From positions 682,293 through 746,292 of the forward strand of contig NZ_NOLJ01000001.1 of assembly GCF_002246015.1 (NCBI RefSeq): a stretch of DNA of 64,000 nucleotides. Direction: 5' to 3'. The position numbers and the translations under genes are program-made. Below, piece by piece: positions 57,143-64,000 of this stretch. The DNA is from Nostoc sp. 'Peltigera membranacea cyanobiont' 210A (GTDB lineage: Bacteria; Cyanobacteriota; Cyanobacteriia; Cyanobacteriales; Nostocaceae). How positions within the stretch are numbered: the stretch's first letter is position 1; every line of letters begins with the position of its first letter. The notes under the pieces are model-generated. The model searched no databases and was not told the origin of the DNA. It saw only the letters and a program-made list of their open reading frames with translations.

Positions 57143-58276
57143 TTACCCTTCAATTTTAGCGATCGCTTCTTCTGGTGAGACATTACCATAAATCACAGAC
57201 ATAATCCCTGGCAGGTATTCATCCATCATCGTGACATTGGCGTAAACCACCCGTTGAATAAGTGCAAAACTGAGTCTGTCACCTTCGACATCAATGCTGG
57301 TTTTATAACTAATCTCGCCGTCAGTAAAATCTAGCTCAAAGTTGCCGATAATCATACCAGAATTAGCTCTAGTTATAAACTCTGCTACTGCCAGCCGCTT
57401 GTTTTCTGGTACGTTGACTGGACAAATTGAATAAAAAACGAATTGATTTTGTTCACTTCTGGTTCTAGCGTAACAACTCCATTTGCCATTCTCGCCTTGG
57501 AACGGTATTTGTAAAGCTGGCTGTCCTGGAAGTTGTACAAAGGGCCAATTATCAGCTTGGAAGAAATTGATTATTGCTTCAAAAATATTACCATTTGTAG
57601 GAGATGGTACAAAATTTGCCTCTATTTTTTGTGTAATATCATCTGGGTTAATATCAGCTAATTCTGTCAAAAATTTCTCGATTCCTTGCAGCATTTTGGC
57701 AGATGCTTTCTGAGTTTTTACAGATAAATTCGCCTCAGTCCAATCTTTAAAAAAGTTGACAATGCCTTCAGCAATTCCTTCACCGTTCGTGCTTATTTGA
57801 ACTAGATTTTCTGGACTAATATAAGACCAAAGAGTACGATAGCCGATTTCGCCTGATTCTTGTTGCTGTTTAACAGATAAACCCAACCAACTTTCTGTGA
57901 AGAGGATTTGATTATCGGGTTGTTCTTGGCTTAAATTCAGGATATATTTTGCAGTTTCATCAATTTTGATGGTATGTTCTGCCAGAAGTGGTAATAAATC
58001 GGGTTTCAGGCTGACTTCGATTGTAATGTCTGGTTCGCTGAGGAATTTACCAGATGATAGGGGGTTACGCGCATCTGGTTTGAGATTGAATAAAGCGGCG
58101 GTATCGATGCGTTGGTAGAGTTGTGGGTTGACTTGGAAGGTGAGACGACACGCGATGAGTTCGTTGTTTTGTTTGGTGAGGGATAGTGCGATCGCGCGAA
58201 CGGTTAAGGGAGATTGCGAGGAGTCGTGTAGGGTTAGTTCGGTGTTAAGCTGATGAGTTTCAGTGTGATCTGCCAT
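57143..58276 (-). CDS. YbjN-domain protein with unknown N-terminal domain
   Basis: A 377-residue soluble protein. The C-terminal part (about 225-375) looks like a YbjN domain: WPFVQLPGQPALQIPFQGENGKW, CPVNVPENKRLAVAEFITRANSGMIIGNFELDF.DGEISYKTSI and PGIMSVIYGNVSPEEAIAKIE. Residues 1-220 are an unrecognised beta-rich domain (TVRAIALSLTKQNNELIACRLTFQVNPQLYQRIDTAALFNL). YbjN proteins have been linked to stress regulation and may act as chaperones. The gene follows the PIN toxin on the same strand. A truncated second copy of its 5' part lies at 59139-59426. ATG at 58276. Confidence 0.8.
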   Translation of the reverse strand: MADHTETHQLNTELTLHDSSQSPLTVRAIALSLTKQNNELIACRLTFQVNPQLYQRIDTAALFNLKPDARNPLSSGKFLSEPDITIEVSLKPDLLPLLAEHTIKIDETAKYILNLSQEQPDNQILFTESWLGLSVKQQQESGEIGYRTLWSYISPENLVQISTNGEGIAEGIVNFFKDWTEANLSVKTQKASAKMLQGIEKFLTELADINPDDITQKIEANFVPSPTNGNIFEAIINFFQADNWPFVQLPGQPALQIPFQGENGKWSCYARTRSEQNQFVFYSICPVNVPENKRLAVAEFITRANSGMIIGNFELDFTDGEISYKTSIDVEGDRLSFALIQRVVYANVTMMDEYLPGIMSVIYGNVSPEEAIAKIEG

Positions 58277-58384
58277 ACAAAGATGTGATTAAAGTTGCAA
58301 AATATCTTTATCAAATATCTTTAGGATATGCTGGCAGTGAATTCCAGAGGTAATTCAAGGGATTCTTAAGTTTTTGGGCATTTC

Positions 58385-58810
58385 CTACAAGCTGCTGTTT
58401 TCAAAGAACTGGTTAAAGTTTTTTCGTTTCAATCCCTCTTTGAGTTTTTTATCCCCTGTCCACAATAAGCCCTCTAATTCCAATGTTAGTGCTACGTGGG
58501 GGGTATCGCTTTCGTCAATATCTTGACATAAAGCGTAGGCTGTTGCTCGATTTTCAGGGGAGATTAAATCTTCTTTATAAAAAGTAATTCGTTTCAGCAA
58601 GATTTGGTAAATTCGCGCTATTTCATCTTCTGATAGTTGGCTAACTTTAACTAACTTCTCTTTGCGTTTAAATAGTTCGACCACAACTTGCTCGCAGACG
58701 AAAAAACGGCAATCTGAGCCTATGAGTATCTCGGTAAAACTAGATTGACTCTTTAGCAACGCTGAGAACAATATATTGGTATCAACAATAATCAGATGCT
58801 GTCTAGACAC
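58385..58810 (-). CDS. PIN-domain toxin (RNase) of a type II toxin-antitoxin pair
   Basis: A 141-residue PIN nuclease. The acidic metal site is visible: Asp in IIVDTNILFSALL, Glu in QVVVELFKRKEK, Asp in DESDTPHVALTLE and Asp in LLWTGDKKL. Such toxins cut RNA when the antitoxin is lost. GTG start at 58810. The antitoxin gene ends six bases upstream, the usual order. No frameshift; probably active. Confidence 0.87.
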   Translation of the reverse strand: MSRQHLIIVDTNILFSALLKSQSSFTEILIGSDCRFFVCEQVVVELFKRKEKLVKVSQLSEDEIARIYQILLKRITFYKEDLISPENRATAYALCQDIDESDTPHVALTLELEGLLWTGDKKLKEGLKRKNFNQFFENSSL

Positions 58811-58816
58811 TACCGA

Positions 58817-59041
58817 CTATCCTACAAATTTATGCTTGATTTCTAACCACACATCGCTGTCTATTTCATCAGCTAAGGTGGTGGCTTGCTCTTGAGTTAG
58901 ATTACTACGTTTTCTAATTGTCTCTAACTCCAGATATTCTAAAAATTTAGTCAAGCTTTCAAGATCAAGAATATTTCTATTGAATTTGATGATAATGTCT
59001 TGGTTATCAAGTGTAATATTATACGATGAGTTTTCCGGCAT
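58817..59041 (-). CDS. Antitoxin of the PIN toxin
   Basis: A 74-residue protein just upstream of the PIN toxin. It starts with a short strand region (YNITLDNQDIIIKFN) and continues as helices (LESLTKFLEYLELETIRKRSNLTQEQATTLADEIDSDVW), which may include the toxin-binding tail. No clear DNA-binding motif, so assignment rests on position and size. ATG at 59041 with TAGGAGA ribosome site nine bases before. A copy of its last ~90 bases is found at 59427-59525. Confidence 0.75.
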   Translation of the reverse strand: MPENSSYNITLDNQDIIIKFNRNILDLESLTKFLEYLELETIRKRSNLTQEQATTLADEIDSDVWLEIKHKFVG

Positions 59042-59138
59042 GATATTCTCCTAGCTAGCGATCACACTTTTGAGAAGTACTGGAATTATTATGGCAGACT
59101 TAGTTGGTAAGTATTGTTAACTTGAGTTAGTGGAATGT

Positions 59139-59426
59139 GTTTCGCTAATAAATCGGGTTTCAGGCTGGTTTCGATTGTAATGTCTGGTTCTGAGAGGAAT
59201 TTGCCAATAGGGGGTTACGCGCATCTGGTTTGAGATTGAATAAGGCTGCTGTGTCGATGCGTTGGTAGAATTGTGGGTTGACTTGGAAGGTGAGGCGAGA
59301 CTCGATGAGTTCGTTGTTTTGTTTGGTGAGGGAAAGGGCGATCGCGTGAACGGTTAGGGGAGGTTGGGAGGAGTCGTGTAGGATTAAATTGGTCTTTATT
59401 TGATGATTTTCAGTTGGTGATACCAT
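59139..59426 (-). pseudogene. Truncated, frameshifted copy of the YbjN-protein gene 5' end
   Basis: The encoded residues 1-72 match the start of the 57143-58276 protein (HDSSQPPLTVHAIALSLTKQNNELIESRLTFQVNPQFYQRIDTAALFNLKPDARNPL, shown only in part). A loss of about four bases near 59205 (CCAATAGGGG against CCAGATGATAGGGG) then shifts the frame to a short unrelated end. DNA similarity continues to about 59139, as far as the codons for LKPDLL of the intact gene, and then stops. Confidence 0.85.
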
Positions 59427-59525
59427 GTCCTACAAATTTATGCTTGATTTAACCACACATTGCAGTCTATTTCATCAGCTACGGTGGTGGCTTGCTCTTC
59501 TGTTAGATTACTGCGCTTTCTAATG
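59427..59525 (-). pseudogene. Remnant of the antitoxin gene 3' end
   Basis: CCTACAAATTTATGCTTGAT, TCTATTTCATCAGCTA and GGTGGTGGCTTGCTCTT match the last third of the 58817-59041 antitoxin gene, with small losses. It abuts the truncated YbjN copy, so the toxin gene between them is missing from this copy. Confidence 0.8.
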
Positions 59526-59569
59526 GATGAAATTTAAACCATTTTATAAATTTACAAGTGCTACATAAC

Positions 59570-60034
59570 TTAATCAAGTTCCAAAATTTTATTGAACTCA
59601 CTTAAATCAGTACTACTAATAATTCTGATAGCATTAGGAACGGTATCTGCAACATGAAAGAGAACTAACTCATCGATACAATAAATTCGTCCTTCTTCAT
59701 CCATAACAATTGCCGCACTTCCATTTAGAGCTAGTGCTACTGGGCAAAGAGAACGACCAAGAGCCTCTTCAAACTCTGTAATCATTTGGCGTGAGTGATA
59801 TTGAGTCAGCTCTATGGGATCTACCTTCAAACGGTAGCGTTCTGTGGCTGCATCACTAGCATTTTGTGAAATCTGAAGACCGCCAAATTGACGAAGGAAA
59901 TGGGTCACGGACGGAAATACTGAGTATCCTATTTTTTTAAGATGATGTTCATATTCACTAGTATCTACTAAGTGATTTTTGCTCCAGCCCGCTTTTTCAA
60001 GCAATATTTTTGTCTCCTGAGAGTTAAAGTCCAT
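59570..60034 (-). CDS. SUKH-3-type immunity protein
   Basis: A 154-residue soluble protein of the SUKH superfamily (SUKH-3 type), whose members neutralise polymorphic toxins, often nucleases and deaminases. Matching features are ILLEKAGWSKNHLVDTSEYEHHLKKIGYSVFPSVTHFLRQFGGL near the start and VALALNGSAAIVMDEEGRIYCIDE in the C-terminal half. It lies 44 bp after the stop of the giant toxin-like gene on the same strand, as expected of an immunity gene. The ATG at 60034 with GGAG before it is preferred to a TTG at 60046. Confidence 0.85.
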   Translation of the reverse strand: MDFNSQETKILLEKAGWSKNHLVDTSEYEHHLKKIGYSVFPSVTHFLRQFGGLQISQNASDAATERYRLKVDPIELTQYHSRQMITEFEEALGRSLCPVALALNGSAAIVMDEEGRIYCIDELVLFHVADTVPNAIRIISSTDLSEFNKILELD

Positions 60035-60078
60035 ATTTTTCTCCAATGTTTAGCTGCTATTGCTATCTATAAGCAATT

Positions 60079-63000
60079 TTAATGCTTATGCTCTTCATAC
60101 ACGTATTCACAGTTATCGCAACGAGGTTCGGGTTTAAGCGCTTCTTTGGGACCCCATGCAGCAGAATCCTTTAGTCCGCTAAAATTCGCATTATCTCTTC
60201 CCCTGATAGAAATAGCTTTATCGTAGGCTTCACATTCAGCACAATTTGTGAGATCCCTATTTTTTAGTGGTCGGTTATCGGACAGTTCGTTAAGTTTGTC
60301 TTGAAACTGTGGGTAAGCGTTATCTAAACGCTTCTGATTAGGTTCTTTTTTGCCACCCGCACTCATACCGAAGTAAGCTTGATTATTGTTTTCTTGATCT
60401 ACGACTCCTACTAACATGTTTGGAATTTTATGAGCGCGCTGATTTTTTCCTTCCCCTGTTTTAAAGCCTGAAGTATCTTGACCGGCTTCATCTACGCTGC
60501 CCATCGCTTCCCTAATTTGACCGTGATACCAGGCTACTGCATCTTCAGCACTCCGCTGCTCTGGCAAATGAATAGCATTGTACAAAATTTCAAAAAGTTC
60601 TTGGAAAACGTGTGCCAGTTCGTTTCTTTGTGGTACTGAGTTAGCACGCTGATCGATCTCTTCCCTAATGCTGACTATATTACTGTTGTTATTAGTTTTT
60701 AGCTTGTCCAGCTTTTGATCGATCTGCTCCTCGGTTACATTTAGCAGACCATATCCTCTTCGTAACAATTCACCCGCTTTAGCAAGCAAATCTGGCGGTA
60801 AATTTGGGATTCCTTTAATTTTTCCAACAATGTTATCTAACTTCGTTTCTGCCTGTTCTGGTGTACTTGCAACCATCACGACTGGCTTGCCACTTTTGAG
60901 TTCAATCCATAGGCGGTGTCCTTCGTCGTGTGCGTTGAATTTAACTGGCTTACCGACAGGCCCATCTGGAATCGTTATCTTATCTTTTTCTTTTTCTTTA
61001 TTTTTAACTTCGCTCTTCTTGTCCTTATCAAATCCAAACTCATCTTTGACTTTATTGCCAAACTTGTCAAACTTCTCCTTCACCGCCCCCTTCTTCTCTT
61101 CAACCCAATTCTGAGCGGCTGCTTTCTTATCCTCAACCCACTGCTTACCAGCTTCCTTCTTATCCTCAACCCACTGCTTACCGGCTTTATATTTCTCCTT
61201 CGCTGAATCTTTCAGTTCTCCAGCCTTCTTACCAAACTTGCTATTCTTAACTTTGTTACCAACTTTCTTAAACGCCTTTGCACCTTTATCAATTACCCAA
61301 TCAACTGCTTTTTCCATCGGTTTCCGCAGCTTCTTGAATATTCCTTGAACCTTGCCGGCAATTCCATCTAAGCCCAAAAGACTTGCTAGGAAACTGATAA
61401 CTACAGGTAAAGATTTCGCTAAGGCATTTTCAACGCCTTTGATTGCTTGATCGATCGCACCACTAGCGATCGCACCAATCGCGTCTAAAATAGCATTAAT
61501 TAAATCGGCAATCTGCTGGGCGCGTTCAATAAAGAATTTGACAATCTCATAAATCGCCTTAGCAGCTTTGATGAATGCTGAAGCTGGGGTCAACAGGCTG
61601 AGAATCCACTCAATCCCGGCTGTAATCACTTTTTCAATGATAAAGTTCTTGATGGGTTCGATCACCAAGGCATTGAGATCGCCCATCTTCTCTTGGACAA
61701 ACTGCCAAATCCCAGCCACTCCTTCACTGGCTAAGACTTGAAATACATCAACAGTTTGTTCCAATCGACTGACCTTTTCTTCACCTAATCGTTTCACAGC
61801 TTGACCACGAATTGCTTCATAAGTGAAGCCTAAAAGCTGCATTGCTAGGCTAAAGATCCCTTTGAGGTCGAAGTTTTCTGGCATTTGAATACCAGTTTCT
61901 GCCATTGTGCCTGTCAGCCAGCCAATTAATCCTTGCTGGAGGTGCTTCCCGATATTATTCATGAAGTTGAGGAAACCTTGCTTCAGTGCCTGGATCAAAT
62001 TAGTCAAGAAACCAATCGGGTCTTTGAGGATTTGCCCAACTACGCCAGCAACTCGCGCTAGCACTTGCAAAAGCATTTTGGTCAGTTCAATGATCGTCTT
62101 GATCACTCCCACGATGAAGTCGAAAGCTTTTTGAATAAAACCTTTATTTGCTGCCTTCATCTCTTCAATGCGGGCATCAACAGCTTCCAAGTTCTCCTGA
62201 TATTTCTGCGCTAGGGTGTCAATTAGCTCATCTTGCTTATCGTCAACACTTTGTTGCAATTCTTCAAATTTGCTGTCAATGTCTGCGGCTGCTTGTTGAC
62301 CGACTCCTTTTAAGTCTTGCGGTAGTTGGCTAATATAATTCTGAATCTCCTGCTTACCATTGGCTATTTCTGCTTTGGCTTGGGTCAGTCCTTTACTAAT
62401 AATGGCGACGACATTGTTAATTACACCATCCATCTGATTAATGTAAAGCTGCCGTCCCTCTTGATAGAAAGCGTTCACCTCTGAGGGCATACCGAACAAT
62501 TTGTCTATCAACCATTTTCCTGGCCCCCAAAAGCCACTGTAGCGATCGCTCTTATAATCGTCCATCCGCTTGCCAACGTAATCCTCGAAGGCTTTTTTGG
62601 CATCAGCAGCACCAGCATCAAAGGCTTGTATAACTTGCCCGTCTAGTTCACCAAGGGTTTTCTCAACTTTGCCTTTGGTCTTGTCATAAATCTTATTAAT
62701 ATCACCAGCAACTTTTGCCCGTGCTTGCTCATCCTTGCTCTTGGCTCCAATCTGTTGCTCCCCTACCTGACCCAGGTTTTGAGTACGGGTACCGTGCATT
62801 GCTTGCAAATGCTGCTGGGCTGTAGCTTCTGCCGTAGCTTGAGCGGTTGCGAGTATGCCTTGCTCTTGCTGGCGATATTGTGGCGGCGCCTCTTGTGCAT
62901 TAGTTTGAGCATCTTTCTTGGCTGCGAGTGCCCCTTGAAACTCCGGTTCATTGGAGTTGGCCAATTGCTTCTCGGTAATATCCGCCTCTTTCATCTGCTG

Positions 63001-64000
63001 GTCAAGTTTTTTACTGTCATCTTGCAGTGGTGCCTCGACTTCAGCTTGTCCTTTAGATTTGGGTGCAGCTTTATCTGCATCAACGCCTGTTGGCGCTGTC
63101 CCTGGCTCATTCTTGGGCAGTGGTGTTACTTGTTTAGCCTCAATCCCACTAGCATCAGGTTTTTCTTTGGTTTTCTCTTCTAGCTGACCCTGAGAGCTTT
63201 TCTGTTCTTCTTTAACCTGGCCACTCAAATCGCCTTTTACAGAGTCAAGTTTGTTGTTATTTTTAAAGTTGTCCGCCTCTTCCAAGTTCTTGGGAGCCAT
63301 ATCAGCAATGCGCTGCATCAATTTGGCTTTGAAGGCGGCAGCGTCAAATCCTGGTGTTGGGGCTTGTTGCATCTCCCCAACTTGATTGGCTTGCGCTTTG
63401 CTGTCTACTTCATTACCTGGGGGTTGGGCTGCCGCTTGGGCTTCTTGGGCTTTGCTATTAGCAGGTGGGTGTTTTTTCTCAAGTCCTGCAACCTGTTTTG
63501 TTGTGCCGACTACCGCTTGAAATGCTGGGTCATCTTCAGGAGAAGTGGGAGCCTTTTTACCATCATCTGCTGTAATGGCTACATTTGTTCCTGGTAATGG
63601 GGCGATCGCTTTCCCTGCGTTTCCTCCAGGTAAATCTGCGGCTCCCTTAGCTACATCTGCTCCTTTGCTTTGAGCTTGCTGTTGAGAATCGACCTTTTCT
63701 GTACTAACTTTGCTATCTTTCGGATCAGGCTCTTTTGCTTGATTTCCCCCAGCCTCAACCTGTTTCTGAGTTACTGCTGCACCAACCTTTTTTGTCGGAG
63801 GTGGATCTGTTGCCCCATTCCCACCATCATCTGGTGGTGTCGGAGTGGCTTGATGTTTTTCTGTCTTAGCCTGATTTTGTTGTTCGCCGTTTTCTGTATC
63901 AGTTTTGGATTCTACAGCTTCTAAATTTTTTTGGTTATTTTCGTCAGTTGGTTTTTGGAAATTCTCCCGCAGTTGGATAGCTAGCCCATGCCCCACAGAG
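60079..64000 (-). CDS. Giant polymorphic-toxin-like protein with C-terminal deaminase domain (5' end outside window)
   Basis: At least 1306 residues; the frame is open to the window edge. Counting from the GTG codon at 63996: residues 1-430 are hydrophilic and rich in Gln, Lys, Ala and Pro. About 430-640 is helical with coiled coils. About 640-930 holds several hydrophobic helices (FIVGVIKTIIELTKMLLQVLA and others) that could insert in membranes. About 940-1020 is Lys-rich with 11-residue repeats (AGKQWVEDKKE). The last ~150 residues fit a nucleic-acid deaminase toxin: strands IPNMLVGVVD...AYFGMSAG, zinc/catalytic C1252-A-E1254 in NCAECEA, and C1293/C1296 in RCDNC. The design resembles cargo of extracellular contractile injection systems, but the diagnostic N-terminus is not in view. 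A SUKH immunity gene follows. Confidence 0.82.
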   Translation of the reverse strand, partial: SVGHGLAIQLRENFQKPTDENNQKNLEAVESKTDTENGEQQNQAKTEKHQATPTPPDDGGNGATDPPPTKKVGAAVTQKQVEAGGNQAKEPDPKDSKVSTEKVDSQQQAQSKGADVAKGAADLPGGNAGKAIAPLPGTNVAITADDGKKAPTSPEDDPAFQAVVGTTKQVAGLEKKHPPANSKAQEAQAAAQPPGNEVDSKAQANQVGEMQQAPTPGFDAAAFKAKLMQRIADMAPKNLEEADNFKNNNKLDSVKGDLSGQVKEEQKSSQGQLEEKTKEKPDASGIEAKQVTPLPKNEPGTAPTGVDADKAAPKSKGQAEVEAPLQDDSKKLDQQMKEADITEKQLANSNEPEFQGALAAKKDAQTNAQEAPPQYRQQEQGILATAQATAEATAQQHLQAMHGTRTQNLGQVGEQQIGAKSKDEQARAKVAGDINKIYDKTKGKVEKTLGELDGQVIQAFDAGAADAKKAFEDYVGKRMDDYKSDRYSGFWGPGKWLIDKLFGMPSEVNAFYQEGRQLYINQMDGVINNVVAIISKGLTQAKAEIANGKQEIQNYISQLPQDLKGVGQQAAADIDSKFEELQQSVDDKQDELIDTLAQKYQENLEAVDARIEEMKAANKGFIQKAFDFIVGVIKTIIELTKMLLQVLARVAGVVGQILKDPIGFLTNLIQALKQGFLNFMNNIGKHLQQGLIGWLTGTMAETGIQMPENFDLKGIFSLAMQLLGFTYEAIRGQAVKRLGEEKVSRLEQTVDVFQVLASEGVAGIWQFVQEKMGDLNALVIEPIKNFIIEKVITAGIEWILSLLTPASAFIKAAKAIYEIVKFFIERAQQIADLINAILDAIGAIASGAIDQAIKGVENALAKSLPVVISFLASLLGLDGIAGKVQGIFKKLRKPMEKAVDWVIDKGAKAFKKVGNKVKNSKFGKKAGELKDSAKEKYKAGKQWVEDKKEAGKQWVEDKKAAAQNWVEEKKGAVKEKFDKFGNKVKDEFGFDKDKKSEVKNKEKEKDKITIPDGPVGKPVKFNAHDEGHRLWIELKSGKPVVMVASTPEQAETKLDNIVGKIKGIPNLPPDLLAKAGELLRRGYGLLNVTEEQIDQKLDKLKTNNNSNIVSIREEIDQRANSVPQRNELAHVFQELFEILYNAIHLPEQRSAEDAVAWYHGQIREAMGSVDEAGQDTSGFKTGEGKNQRAHKIPNMLVGVVDQENNNQAYFGMSAGGKKEPNQKRLDNAYPQFQDKLNELSDNRPLKNRDLTNCAECEAYDKAISIRGRDNANFSGLKDSAAWGPKEALKPEPRCDNCEYVYEEHKH

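Overview
The window reads as chromosome of a filamentous, probably heterocyst-forming cyanobacterium of the Nostoc/Anabaena group. The signs are very frequent HIP1 octamers (GCGATCGC), heptanucleotide G-rich/C-rich repeats between genes, a fused NADPH-thioredoxin reductase/thioredoxin (NTRC), XisH/XisI, a ClpR/ClpP pair, a PEP-CTERM protein and several proteins known mainly from cyanobacteria. The genus is an inference. I saw no rRNA, tRNA or CRISPR array.

Layout. 1-8 kb: end of CTP synthase (pyrG), a sugar-type solute-binding protein, a ROK kinase, a DppC-type permease, a four-helix-bundle protein and NTRC. 8-27.9 kb is the surface-glycosylation region: a type IV pilin, a GT41 (OGT-like) glycosyltransferase, a convergent XisH/XisI pair, a 2196-residue multi-module glycosyltransferase, and a tightly overlapping minus-strand operon for a pseudaminic-acid-type nonulosonic sugar (pseB, pseC, aldo/keto reductase, methyltransferase, pseF-like, class III aminotransferase, pseG, formyltransferase, pseI). 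No PseH acetyltransferase is seen. A formyltransferase sits in the operon instead, which suggests an N-formylated product.

28-39.7 kb: an empty 0.9 kb stretch, a small cyanobacterial protein, an FHA/zinc-ribbon Ser/Thr kinase next to a zinc-ribbon PP2C phosphatase, an amino-acid binding lipoprotein divergent from a PLP aminotransferase, a GC-rich secreted protein, an intact ISL3-type insertion sequence with perfect 8-bp target duplications, a J-domain protein, and clpR-clpP. 39.8-46 kb: two tandem vWA proteins, an orphan antitoxin-like gene, a pentapeptide-repeat membrane protein and a hybrid histidine kinase with an ethylene-receptor-type copper site. 46-52 kb: a phytase-like secreted esterase behind a three-repeat Pho-box-like site, a beta-propeller/phosphoesterase exoprotein, a fragment of a second copy of that gene, and a PEP-CTERM protein.

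52-64 kb: a VOC protein, a saccharopine-dehydrogenase-like enzyme, an alpha/beta hydrolase, a BON protein, ilvN, a YbjN-domain protein, a PIN toxin-antitoxin pair with a decayed partial duplication beside it, and finally a giant protein cut by the window edge. Its C-terminus has the CAE...CxxC pattern of nucleic-acid deaminase toxins, and a SUKH-type immunity gene follows directly.

The most interesting points are the deaminase-like toxin/SUKH pair, the formyl-nonulosonate operon with its giant glycosyltransferase, the ethylene-receptor-like kinase, and several repeat families: elements framed by 11-bp direct repeats, heptad arrays abutting stop codons, and a run of four hairpins with a shared core.
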